A stretch of 54,658 nt of DNA, taken from Aquimarina algiphila. GTDB taxonomy: Bacteria; Bacteroidota; Bacteroidia; Flavobacteriales; Flavobacteriaceae. Where the stretch lies: assembly GCF_007489275.1 (NCBI RefSeq), contig NZ_VLNR01000049.1, forward strand, positions 1 through 54,658, read 5' to 3'. Under the pieces are notes generated by a model. The model did no database searches and had not been told where the DNA came from. It saw only the letters and a program-made list of their open reading frames with translations. Of this stretch, positions 8,201-16,446 are shown in pieces (the first letter of the stretch is position 1; each line of letters starts with the position of its first letter). The position numbers were made by a program, and so were the translations under genes.

Positions 8201-8587
8201 TTGGAGACTTTTAGAAAAGCTTAATCCCCCTTTACCGGTTCCCATAAGGGGTAACCATATTTTTTTATTGGATAAGGATTTTAAATAGTATTGTATACTT
8301 TTAGCAAGGTTTTCTTTTAGAGCATCTTCTACTTCTCTCTTTTTTTCTACAGTGACTATAAATAGAATAGATTTAAGTCCTCTGTTGTCTTCGACCAAAT
8401 CGAAACCTTTTTCAAGATCAAGGTTCTTAAGAATGCTAAGATTGTATCCATATGATTTTATAACCAAGCGATTAAGAAGACCCGCAGTAGCTTCTGTACT
8501 TACTGTAGTAAAAGCAATATCAGCATCTGTGGGCACAGACCCCAAACTAATTTCGTAGAAATTACCTTTATTTATATTTTCAATCAT
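5231..8587 (-). CDS. Macro-like / EVE-like / KAP P-loop ATPase fusion
   Basis: Three regions are visible in 1118 residues. Residues 1-165 look macro-like, with PLMGTGKGGLSF (113-124) matching the ligand-binding loop style of macro domains. Residues 219-303 resemble the EVE/PUA-like domain of some McrB-type restriction proteins (TWENPYDEKYIDLVNNVRPGD, then RIKGFGTV and LTVDW). From about 365 onward is a KAP-family NTPase: Walker A GKWGSGKS (405-412), two membrane helices (about 609-632 and 655-676) inserted before Walker B, and Walker B LYIDDLDRCPEERV near 815. KAP proteins are membrane-linked STAND-like ATPases often found in conflict systems. The macro-like and EVE-like parts suggest ADP-ribose-related and modified-base sensing, but that is inference. 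The gene is divergent from the 528-aa gene at 8989. Confidence 0.83.
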   Translation of the reverse strand: MIENINKGNFYEISLGSVPTDADIAFTTVSTEATAGLLNRLVIKSYGYNLSILKNLDLEKGFDLVEDNRGLKSILFIVTVEKKREVEDALKENLAKSIQYYLKSLSNKKIWLPLMGTGKGGLSFSKSLQITRDVLLSYSNHLSQANVSFIISIPISEEGKALFNSLEQTKIIDTDFYKQKKQTPPVEQTKNVQKAPLKKQKTTKKAPLSEGDDFIEDFSGKFYLVGSSWGKQDKKELFFRNNTWENPYDEKYIDLVNNVRPGDILIMKSTFAKKNGKSYIRIKGFGTVMGNNNNGKHLTVDWSIKDLQTDIEGLGSYRAIISEPKKEHLLTILSQLDTDQRSGLSQSNTEVPSITTVTKITTIAGLVSDIDSGTDHLNISKDVSAFARVIAAKSFTPPLAIALFGKWGSGKSFFMKKLKERIELLSYANPEKGFCEGIAHVHFNAWSYMDANLWAGIITKIFEGLQQYISNNSPTDAYKKEIEEMLTSELHITNDELAKLKKEESDINIQLETLVAQKDNIEEELQQKIDEIENLTITKVIEKVNNDFQVETRIKDAVHQNPSIIKSKEELAKVIPREYWKNPDELYQQTRSTQTFLKIFFKTGELWKNLLWLTGIILIVVLVPLALELIVSAIGFTDFNFSKDTILEPDYSFTTKMLSLFTILGGLYTRGIVVYKKLQPLIASFWNIKKEYEIKKEDAIFSFKQKEKALQLEIEKIKDKIVDINQQINITTKQKTEIEFRLNNTLSTEALHTFIEKRSASKEYEEHLGIISIIRKDFEILSNLFTDHHEELENSKKIEDFREKFERPLQRIVLYIDDLDRCPEERVVEVLEAVNLLMAYPLFVVVVGVDPRWVKNALIKKHQLQFVKNEKSPEIEMIDPSSYLEKIFQVPFNLKAPADSSVKHMLKTLAEINPIISDEITDIEQEEHVSIDDSSYTDVEQIENTIPTPEYPIKTTEEDIKDIERIETKETIESLQFSEQEIKLLQDMSIVIGSSPRAIKRFINIYRIVKAHENFGYTNASDDIEILSVLFLLALPIGKYKHLTTSLFGYFVDESKEAQQLQSYFHAPIDQIHKKAHPLQEELLEKMSNSEVRVLLDQKAERFTKHLYFLKRFVFSGM

Positions 8588-8638
8588 AGTGTAGCCTAAA
8601 TTCGTTGGTGTTTGGTGATGTCCAATAGTCTTTTTATA

Positions 8639-8661
8639 ACTATATGATTATATCATATAGT
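8639..8661. promoter_or_regulatory. Perfect 10-bp inverted repeat, operator candidate
   Basis: ACTATATGAT (8639-8648) and ATCATATAGT (8652-8661) are exact reverse complements with a 3-nt spacer, about 52 bp upstream of the KAP ATPase start. The position and symmetry suit a dimeric regulator. The rest of the 401-bp divergent gap (8588-8988) is A/T-rich with no other feature I recognise. Confidence 0.4.
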
Positions 8662-8988
8662 ATATCTCTTTTATAGTATTATTTACAATGTGACGACTAT
8701 TGATCATTCAATTCAAAAATGAACATTTAGAATTTTTAGATTCAGTGGGGTGCTATAGAAATAGCTTCAATATATAAAAATAGAACTCCTTAGTTTGTAA
8801 ACAAAAAAAAAACCATAATAAACATCAAAAAAACTATTCTGTATCCATAAAAGTCCCTATAAACAAGGAGGCGTTTTCACGGAATATAGGGTGTTGACTG
8901 ATAGTTAGATGTGATATTTTTGATATGAATATGAAAGTTACTAATGTATTTATATTCTAAGTCTTAAATAATAAAAGTGATATAGGTC

Positions 8989-10575
8989 ATGAAATTTCGT
9001 AATTACTTTTTTCGTAAAAAGAAATCAAAACTCATTGTAAGCCCATTAATTCTTAAGCATTTAGAATTGATTGAAAAGGCTCCATATAATGATAAATCTA
9101 CTCGGGATAAGATTTGTAGACAATGGAAAGAGTGTATCAATAAAGATGTTTCTTTTGTATATCAGCTCTATAACGTATTGATTCATAAACTAGAAAATTT
9201 TGATGGAGAAGCCTCTGAAGAAACAAAGAACTTATATAAATTTCTGACTATATTTTCATCAAGCGATTATATATCTCTTAGTGGAGAAAAAACAAAACAT
9301 GCTATTTCTAAAAACAATGAAGAACTGATTCGTCATATAAAGAAATTGTTAGAAATTCCTGATTTCCAAATTATAGAAGTCAATGTAAAAACTTATAACA
9401 AAGGAAATCTTGGTGATTTGATCCAAAAAATATTTGCTTTGTATTTTTATCATACATCTTACTTAGATGAAAAATATAGAAGTGAAATTTCTCAATATAT
9501 ACTACCGCTCTATAAAGCGTTTCCCGAGAATAAGAATACTTTGATTACTGCATTATTAAGATATCATCCCAATGCGATTGATAATTATGCAGAACTCATT
9601 ATGTTCTATATAACACAGAAAAATACTAAAGGAATTTTGACTGGTATAGCTCTGAAGATGTTTGGTTTAAATGCTGATAGAGAAGATTTTGAGCATAAAA
9701 ATGCTGTAAAAATTATCAAAGCTATACTTGATAATAGTGACTCCTGGACTGAGGATGTAAAAAGCTTTTTTATTGATACTTTTTTCTTTAACTGCTTTGA
9801 TATAAAACTGAATACAAAAGAAGAGCAACTAAAAGAAGTTAATGAAAAGATAGAAGAACTAAAATCTATAGGAATACATCAAGGTGTTAAACATTATAAA
9901 AAAGAAAAAAAGAATATTGAAGACCATTTTGAAGCTATTAAAGAAAAAAGATGGAATGATGCCGTACAACGAATAGCTGTAAGTAAAACTACGTCTGAAT
10001 CTATACGATTGGTTATTCGCGCTTTTACAGGAAATCCTAAAATTAACTATCTCACTTTACTAATCTGTGATAGTAACTCATATAAAAACGCACCTAAAAA
10101 GTATACCTTATCTCAAAGCCCCAAAGTCATTTTTAAAGATTTTGCCTTAAAACTATGGGTGATTGAAGAACTAATGTATAATCAGAATCTATTAACACCA
10201 AAATTTGATATTGCAGAATTTGTAAAGGAACATGAAAAAAGACAAATTGATATAGAAAGTGATGGTTATAATATTATTCCAGAGATAAAAGCATATTTTC
10301 AAAACTTAGATATTCCACAAGAATTGCTTAACCAAGTGACAGAGTTGTATATGGATGATGGTTTTGGTGGAGGAGCACAAGTGTATTATCAATTATGGCC
10401 ATTTTGGGATCCGGGAGTAGGCGATGAGATTATTCCGATTTCTAATACAGCTATTGATGATCTAGAGTTTTTACCAAATTTGAAAAAGATTATAGGGTTA
10501 GAAAGTAAGCCTGATAATCAACGACTTGTACAGGGTATAGAAGAAAAAGGTGTTGTGTTAATGTTAGAGAATTGA
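8989..10575 (+). CDS. 528-aa protein with DUF6892-like C-terminal segment
   Basis: The protein is mostly alpha-helical and charged over residues 20-440, with a coiled-coil-like stretch around 275-325 (KEEQLKEVNEKIEELKSIG and following). The last 90 or so residues carry a compact motif, MDDGFGGGAQVYYQLWPFWD, then DEIIPI and DLEFLPNLKKI, which resembles the DUF6892 family pattern (a glycine-rich turn, a WD motif, then a leucine-rich NLK segment). That family often sits at the C-terminus of larger proteins in polymorphic or immunity-type loci, but its job is unknown. No catalytic motif is visible in the helical part and no signal peptide was seen. It is divergent from the KAP ATPase fusion, which suggests, but does not prove, a shared system. 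Confidence 0.62.
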   Translation: MKFRNYFFRKKKSKLIVSPLILKHLELIEKAPYNDKSTRDKICRQWKECINKDVSFVYQLYNVLIHKLENFDGEASEETKNLYKFLTIFSSSDYISLSGEKTKHAISKNNEELIRHIKKLLEIPDFQIIEVNVKTYNKGNLGDLIQKIFALYFYHTSYLDEKYRSEISQYILPLYKAFPENKNTLITALLRYHPNAIDNYAELIMFYITQKNTKGILTGIALKMFGLNADREDFEHKNAVKIIKAILDNSDSWTEDVKSFFIDTFFFNCFDIKLNTKEEQLKEVNEKIEELKSIGIHQGVKHYKKEKKNIEDHFEAIKEKRWNDAVQRIAVSKTTSESIRLVIRAFTGNPKINYLTLLICDSNSYKNAPKKYTLSQSPKVIFKDFALKLWVIEELMYNQNLLTPKFDIAEFVKEHEKRQIDIESDGYNIIPEIKAYFQNLDIPQELLNQVTELYMDDGFGGGAQVYYQLWPFWDPGVGDEIIPISNTAIDDLEFLPNLKKIIGLESKPDNQRLVQGIEEKGVVLMLEN

Positions 10576-10673
10576 TTTTTGTAAATACTTGATTTTTAAT
10601 TTCTTATAATGCTATGTTAACACTGTAGGTTTAAGTGGTTTTTGCAAAATATTGATTCTTTAATACGCTTAAT

Positions 10674-11027
10674 CTAGAACAAAAATATGCTATCTCTATT
10701 TAGATAAGTGATATACAAAGTAACTATGTGGATGAATTGATCAAAGCCAAGAATAGGGAAAAAAACACGAGGTTTTTCCTGGTATTTAGCAGCCAGTTTA
10801 CTAGTGAAAAAATCAGTAACACCATGTAAAATGCAATTAAGCAATACATAGGTAATAGCAGTTTCTAAAGGAAATAATAACAAACCACATACCAGAAGCA
10901 CAGCAGTATAAGTGATGACATGTATAAAGAGCCATTTGAAATTCTGGCTTTTTCCTAATGCCATTTTTGAAGTTTGAAGAAGAAAATCTCCCACCCAATG
11001 TGCTAATAGAATCCACGTAAAGATCAT
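10674..11027 (-). CDS. DUF3307 small integral membrane protein
   Basis: This 117-residue protein has three to four hydrophobic segments and the family signature near the start (WVGDFLLQTSKMALGKSQNFKWLFIHVITYT), plus HGVTDFFTSKLAA and GFDQFIHIVTLYITY in the C-terminal half. These His- and Asp-containing membrane motifs are conserved in DUF3307 proteins, whose activity is unknown. The length is normal for the family. It is convergent with the 528-aa gene and divergent from the HAMP-cyclase gene, so it appears monocistronic. Confidence 0.85.
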   Translation of the reverse strand: MIFTWILLAHWVGDFLLQTSKMALGKSQNFKWLFIHVITYTAVLLVCGLLLFPLETAITYVLLNCILHGVTDFFTSKLAAKYQEKPRVFFPILGFDQFIHIVTLYITYLNRDSIFLF

Positions 11028-11237
11028 ACCTAAAAGGTATTAATTCAGTAGGTTATAACCTAATTGTTAACATAAAGTTTTTATAATAGTAATCCAAAAT
11101 GCAAAAAGAAACGGTAAACTTAAGTATATTGTAGTAGAAACGTGTTTTTGAATCAAATCGTTAGAAATCTACACTTTTTGATATAATATCTGCACACTAT
11201 TGTGCAATAAATATATATCCAATTTTAATACTATCAG

Positions 11238-13208
11238 ATGTTTCGTACGTTCCGCCATAGATTGCTATTCTGGTTTTTGGTTTTCATTAGTTTTAGCTTT
11301 GTGATTATCATGCTTTCTATTGCGTACCTTAAAAAGCGGGAACATATTTTAAAACGAACAGAAGCTATAGAACAATCGCATGTTATGCTTTTAAAAAGCG
11401 TAAAGGCACAACAAGATTTCTTCAGTTATGCAACCAAAGATCAACAATTTTTTAAGACAGGAGACAATAAATACCTAGATCAATATCTCAAATTGCTAGA
11501 TAGCACAAGATCTTATCTTATGCATGTAGATTTTAAAGATGAAGGAGCATTGGTTGGTGGGATAGATTTTATTAAATCTGATATTACAGAAATTGATGCA
11601 GTTTTCTTAGAACTGATTGTCCAAATCCAGGCACGTGGGTATAAGAATTTTAACTTGGAAGGGACAATGAGAAAAGATGTGCACTGGCTTGAAAATATAG
11701 ACGAAATTGCTTTAGAAGATATTCTTTTTCTCAGAAGACATGAGAAGGATTATATCATGCGAAATGAACCCATTTATATTACCCAACTTACTCGGCTAGT
11801 AGATAAGCTTGCTCAAGAAACTGTGGCAAATAAGAAGATAACCAAAGCCCGAAAAAGTGAAATACTGTCTTATCTATTAGGGTATCGTAATAAATTTTTG
11901 CAATTAGTAGAACTAGATCAACGAATTGGGATTAGAGATAACTCTGGATTGAAACAAAAACTGGATCAACGAATCACTATTTGTGAAGCCGATTTTAGTG
12001 ATATTGTTGTTTATGCAAAAGAATGGGCCAATGCAGAATTTAAACAACTTACAATCACTTTTGGAATCATTTCATTTTTACTCATGATAGTAAGTGTATG
12101 GATAAGTTCATTAATTTCGAGAAAAATAACAAAACCACTTACAGAACTTACATTACACATCACCAGATTTGTAGATAGCAATTTTACATTAGAAACAGAG
12201 CACCCTGTAGTTCGCACACAAGACGAAATAGGAAGTTTGACAAGAAATTTTTCTTTTTTGAAAGATGAAGTCATTTCGCGTTTAAAGTTTTTTAAACAAA
12301 AAGTAGATGAACGTACTACAGAACTAGCAAATGCTAATAAAAAACTACTTCGTCTTAGTGAAGCCAATAGTCGTTTTGTACCACAAGAATTTTTGCATAA
12401 TCTAGGGAGAGAAAGTATAGAAGAAGTGCAATTAGGAGATCAGGTTGAACGGGAAATGACTGTGATTTTTTCTGATATTCGTGAGTTTACAAAGATCTCT
12501 GAATCCTTGAGTCCACAGGAAAATTTTGATTTTATTAATGAATATCTTAGTGGTATAGTCCCTATTATAAAACGAAATGGAGGATTTATAGATAAGTTTA
12601 TTGGAGATTCTGTAATGGCACTCTTTCCTGAAAACCCTGATGCAGCGATACAAACTGTTTTTGAATTTGAGGATTTTCTTGAAATTTTTAATCGTAAACT
12701 TATAGAAAAAAACCGTTTGCCGATAGAAGTTGGTACTGGTATTCATACAGGAAACTTAATCTTAGGTACTATTGGACATGATCACAGGCTAGAAACTACG
12801 GTGATCTCTGATGCGGTAAATACATCATCACGAGTAGAAGGGTTAACAAAGTATTATCAATCCAAGATTATCGCTACAGAGGCAACTTTATCAAAACTAA
12901 AAAATAAGCATTCTTTTAACTATAGGTTTTTGGATAAAGTCAAAGTAAAGGGTAAATCTAAAACACTTTCGGTTTATGAATTTTTATCATCTCGCGAGCA
13001 TATAAAACTAACCTATTTAAAAAGCTACAACACTGCGGTAAAACATATAAAAAATGAAGAGATCGTAAAGGCAACTACAATTTTTACTAAGCTTCGTAAA
13101 AAATATCCAGGAGATAAAGCAATAAAAATCTTTTTGGATAGGTGTCATAATTATATAGAACAGAAAGCATCTTCTTGGGATGATATAACCAATATGATTA
13201 CTAAATAA
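11238..13208 (+). CDS. Transmembrane class III cyclase with HAMP domain
   Basis: The protein has a first membrane helix near residues 9-31, an extracytoplasmic helical sensor region to about 265, and a second membrane helix (FGIISFLLMIVSVWISSLI). A HAMP domain (RKITKPLTELT...) and a coiled coil follow, then a class III cyclase domain from about residue 405. The metal Asp is in VIFSDIREFTKIS, the purine-binding Lys and second Asp are in FIDKFIGDSVMALF, and the catalytic Asn and Arg are in SDAVNTSSRVEGL. All core residues are present, so it should make cAMP or cGMP in response to a periplasmic or membrane signal. A helical tail of about 60 residues follows the domain. The transhydrogenase-like gene starts 15 bases downstream, suggesting one transcript. 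Confidence 0.88.
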   Translation: MFRTFRHRLLFWFLVFISFSFVIIMLSIAYLKKREHILKRTEAIEQSHVMLLKSVKAQQDFFSYATKDQQFFKTGDNKYLDQYLKLLDSTRSYLMHVDFKDEGALVGGIDFIKSDITEIDAVFLELIVQIQARGYKNFNLEGTMRKDVHWLENIDEIALEDILFLRRHEKDYIMRNEPIYITQLTRLVDKLAQETVANKKITKARKSEILSYLLGYRNKFLQLVELDQRIGIRDNSGLKQKLDQRITICEADFSDIVVYAKEWANAEFKQLTITFGIISFLLMIVSVWISSLISRKITKPLTELTLHITRFVDSNFTLETEHPVVRTQDEIGSLTRNFSFLKDEVISRLKFFKQKVDERTTELANANKKLLRLSEANSRFVPQEFLHNLGRESIEEVQLGDQVEREMTVIFSDIREFTKISESLSPQENFDFINEYLSGIVPIIKRNGGFIDKFIGDSVMALFPENPDAAIQTVFEFEDFLEIFNRKLIEKNRLPIEVGTGIHTGNLILGTIGHDHRLETTVISDAVNTSSRVEGLTKYYQSKIIATEATLSKLKNKHSFNYRFLDKVKVKGKSKTLSVYEFLSSREHIKLTYLKSYNTAVKHIKNEEIVKATTIFTKLRKKYPGDKAIKIFLDRCHNYIEQKASSWDDITNMITK

Positions 13209-13223
13209 TTAAAAATACAATCT

Positions 13224-14648
13224 GTGAAAAAATATGATCTTGTTGTAATAGGTTCAGGACCAGCTGGCGAAAAGGCAGCGGTAAAAGCAGCATACTTTGG
13301 ATATAAAGTAGCCTTAATAGAAAAAGAACACAAATTTGGTGGGGCAGGGGTGCAAACAGGTACTTTGCCTTCAAAAACACTAAAAGAAACCGCACTGTAT
13401 CTATCAGGAATTTATCAAAAAGGTGTTTTTGGAGTAGATAAAGAGATTGGAAGAGCAACTGGAGTTCATGACTTCTTATATCGAAAAAATGTGGTGACTA
13501 ACCATATGAATAAAATCGTAAAATATAACCTAGAAAAACATGGCGTTGATTTGTACGAGGGATTTGCCAGCTTTATAGATAAACATCATCTAAAAATATC
13601 TGGAGATTTAGAGCAAACTATAGAAAGTAAATACACCCTTATTGCTACCGGTTCCTATCCATATCATCCAGAATATATCCCCTTTGACCATAAAAGAGTA
13701 TTGGACTCTGATTCGATTTTGAGTATAACCAAGTTTCCTAAGTCAATATGTGTGTTAGGAGCAGGTGTAATCGGTTGTGAATATGCTACCATATTTGGTG
13801 CTATGGGAGTAAAAACCTATATAGTTAACGATAGAGATAAAATTCTCGGTTTTTTGGATAGTAAAATCTCTGAAGGGCTGGTAGATCAGATGAAGAAGAA
13901 TGATATAAAGATTTTGTTTAATAATTCTGTTATTGATTTTGAATTGCCAGATGATGATGACAAACCACTTAGACTCGGTCTTAAATCAGGAGAAACTCTT
14001 AATGTTGATATGTTTTTGTTTGCCGCAGGTCGTAGTGGTCAAATAAAAGGCTTGAATTGCGAAGGAATAGGTGTTAAAACAGGTAATAGAGAAACCGTTG
14101 TTGTAAATGAAAAATTTCAAACTAACATCCCGAATATCTTTGCAGTAGGAGATGTAATAGGGTTTCCAGCTCTTGCGAGTACGAGTATGGAGCAAGGACG
14201 TATTGCTGTTACACATATGTTTAATACAGCCGACCTGGAGTCTCTGGCAGATATTTTTCCATATGGTATTTATACAGTTCCCGAAGTTTCTATGGTAGGT
14301 ATCACAGAGGAGCAAGCCATAGAAACAAAGATTGATTACGGTGTTGGATATAGCTATTATCGTGATACTGCTAGAGGTATGATTATGGGAGACACAGATA
14401 GCGGATATTTGAAATTAATTTTTGAAAAAAAAACAAAAATTGTTTTAGGAGTGCACATTATAGGGCATTTTGCAACTGAATTGATTCATTATGGGATGCA
14501 ACTAGTACGGGAACAAAAAACTTTAGATCATTTGATCGCTACAGTATTTAATTACCCTACATTACATGATTTATATAAATATGCAAGTTATGATGGACTG
14601 GGAAATATAGCAGGTAAAAAAGTTAAAAAAGCAGGTGAATTGATTTAA
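13224..14648 (+). CDS. sthA: Soluble pyridine nucleotide transhydrogenase-like flavoprotein
   Basis: A two-dinucleotide-binding flavoprotein of 474 residues: FAD motif VVIGSGPAGEKAA at the N-terminus, NAD(P) motif VLGAGVIGCEYATIFGAMG near residue 178, FAVGDVIG near 308, and a C-terminal dimerisation domain. The segment that carries the redox disulfide in lipoamide dehydrogenase reads GGAGVQTGTLPSKTLKE, with neither cysteine present, which fits SthA-type transhydrogenases rather than disulfide reductases. SthA exchanges electrons between NADPH and NAD+. The start codon is GTG at 13224; no better ATG exists upstream. It is 15 bases behind the HAMP-cyclase gene. It could also be a related quinone reductase; the disulfide-free motif and C-terminal VPEVSMVG...ARGMIMG support SthA. 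Confidence 0.8.
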   Translation: MKKYDLVVIGSGPAGEKAAVKAAYFGYKVALIEKEHKFGGAGVQTGTLPSKTLKETALYLSGIYQKGVFGVDKEIGRATGVHDFLYRKNVVTNHMNKIVKYNLEKHGVDLYEGFASFIDKHHLKISGDLEQTIESKYTLIATGSYPYHPEYIPFDHKRVLDSDSILSITKFPKSICVLGAGVIGCEYATIFGAMGVKTYIVNDRDKILGFLDSKISEGLVDQMKKNDIKILFNNSVIDFELPDDDDKPLRLGLKSGETLNVDMFLFAAGRSGQIKGLNCEGIGVKTGNRETVVVNEKFQTNIPNIFAVGDVIGFPALASTSMEQGRIAVTHMFNTADLESLADIFPYGIYTVPEVSMVGITEEQAIETKIDYGVGYSYYRDTARGMIMGDTDSGYLKLIFEKKTKIVLGVHIIGHFATELIHYGMQLVREQKTLDHLIATVFNYPTLHDLYKYASYDGLGNIAGKKVKKAGELI

Positions 14649-14662
14649 TTAGATAGGTAATA

Positions 14663-16021
14663 TTACAATTTAGCATACCATTTTGCAATAGTATTTTGTG
14701 CAGGTTTATATCGAGGAGAAAAACCTAAACTTGTTGGGGCACTATCTTCTGGAGTTCTTGTGTCCCATTGCCAGATATATGTCCCTGCAAACCATTTTTT
14801 ATTCCAAAGCTGTTTAAACAAGGCTTCATAAGCAAGGTGCTGTGTTTGATCTGATTTTTTCTGATATAAAATACCAAGAAAAGATCCCCATTCCCATGGT
14901 CGTATAGTTGCTGAAACTTCACTTTTGTAACCAATTTCAGTAAAAAGTATGGGTTTATTATGGGCTTTTGACAGGGATTCTAATTGTATGATATGCTTAT
15001 CCCAACCTCTTTTTAAGGTTTCGAGATCTGGTTTTGATGTTTTAGTGATAGGAAAATATGCCTGAATTCCTATATAATCTAATTCTTCCCAGAAGTCAAT
15101 AAGTTCGAACTCTCCATCCCAATTAGCCGCATAAGTAAGTTGCCCATGATATATAGTTTTGATTTCTTTGATTAAAGATGTCCAGCGATCAGGCATGTGT
15201 TTTAATGAAGTTCTCAACTCCGTACCTACGCATAATAATTCTACACCTGTTTCTTCAGCCATTTTTGCATAGTGTATTAGATTATCTCGATAAGAATCAA
15301 ACCATACATTCCACTCATTTTTGGATTTTAATGCAATATCAGAACGCCACCCATCATTAACCCATATATGAGGTTTTAACTGAACATGGATGCCTTTTGC
15401 TTTAAGTTGCCTTATAGTTTTTATAAATACAGAATCTCGACGTGACCATTTTCCTATGATTTCAGGAGTTCCCATTGTAGTAATATATTGATCTTTTTGG
15501 GCTATGAAAGGAATAACAGCAACCCACTCTATGTTATTTTTAACCAATTCAATAATGGGTTTTTCATTATCCGAACTCCAACCAAAAACACTCATTCCAC
15601 GGTGTTTTTTATCAATCTTATAGTGGTCTTTGATCATATTACCAGTATTTTCTACAGTATGATCCCATTCGTATATAAAGTTTTCTGAACTGTTTGCATA
15701 CACGATGGATTTAAAAATAAGAAAGAGAAATAAAACAGGAATGATTACCCTTAGTACCAATCGTTTACTCATTGTCTTTATACCATGAATACGATATACC
15801 CTAATAAAATACCTAAGAATCAAAAAGAGTATATATAATACAGCAAAGAGTACATGTAAACTTATTAAAAATTGAGAGTTGAGAAGAAGTTCAGAAAGTT
15901 CCCGAAATGATCTACCTAAACTTAATTCTGCTCTAAATAGTAACAATGACAAGATCAATAGTATAGATATGAGCCAGGTCACTAGATATACTTTAATTAC
16001 AGAGAAGAGTTCTTTTTTCAT
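14663..16021 (-). CDS. Membrane-anchored GH113-like glycoside hydrolase
   Basis: The N-terminus has about three membrane helices (residues 8-28, 47-68 and 88-107). The rest, from about 140, is a TIM-barrel hydrolase resembling GH113 beta-mannanases. It opens with HRGMSVFGWSSD and WVAVIPF, then IHVQLKPHIWVNDGW. The acid/base Glu is in LLCVGTEL (about 264) and the nucleophile Glu is in PILFTEIGYKS (about 362); DYIGIQAYFPI lies between. GH113 enzymes cut beta-1,4-mannan or related chains, but anchored Bacteroidota members are of uncertain substrate. The catalytic domain is expected outside the cytoplasmic membrane. It is convergent with sthA, with only 14 bases between them. Confidence 0.78.
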   Translation of the reverse strand: MKKELFSVIKVYLVTWLISILLILSLLLFRAELSLGRSFRELSELLLNSQFLISLHVLFAVLYILFLILRYFIRVYRIHGIKTMSKRLVLRVIIPVLFLFLIFKSIVYANSSENFIYEWDHTVENTGNMIKDHYKIDKKHRGMSVFGWSSDNEKPIIELVKNNIEWVAVIPFIAQKDQYITTMGTPEIIGKWSRRDSVFIKTIRQLKAKGIHVQLKPHIWVNDGWRSDIALKSKNEWNVWFDSYRDNLIHYAKMAEETGVELLCVGTELRTSLKHMPDRWTSLIKEIKTIYHGQLTYAANWDGEFELIDFWEELDYIGIQAYFPITKTSKPDLETLKRGWDKHIIQLESLSKAHNKPILFTEIGYKSEVSATIRPWEWGSFLGILYQKKSDQTQHLAYEALFKQLWNKKWFAGTYIWQWDTRTPEDSAPTSLGFSPRYKPAQNTIAKWYAKL

Positions 16022-16446
16022 GATATAAACACAGAAACGTATAGTATTAGAAGAGGAATGGATAGAAATGTTACATTGTAAATTTATATTTCCATTTTTC
16101 CGTAAAGAAATGTTTTAATGACAACTATAAAAAAATGTAACAAATGTATCTGATTATTTTGTAATGCATTATATTTAAGCATTGTAACACAATTTAATCA
16201 AGAATACTACACATTCGTCTTATGTAACCTCCCCCTTTTATTATTTAACCTGTTTTTTTAAGAAATAGGTATTGTATTGTTTTAAAATTTTGGAATAAGA
16301 TGTTCAAAGTTGAAAAATGAGAGTATTCATGTTTTTATCTTAGTTTACCCTATTAAAGATAATGCATGAAATAGTATGTGAGACTGTGTTATAATTAATA
16401 AACCCCACTTAGTAAGTACTTAATAATCTAGCTAATTAAAGTAGTA
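16022..16446. other. 425-bp gene-free gap between divergent genes
   Basis: The region is very A/T-rich and must contain the leaders of the GH113-like gene and the 1375-aa ATPase. I see no RNA gene, convincing promoter pair or repeat in it. Confidence 0.5.

Noticed and set aside
13224..14648. Dihydrolipoamide dehydrogenase
   Set aside because: The redox-active cysteine pair is missing and the gene is not beside acyltransferase or dehydrogenase genes.
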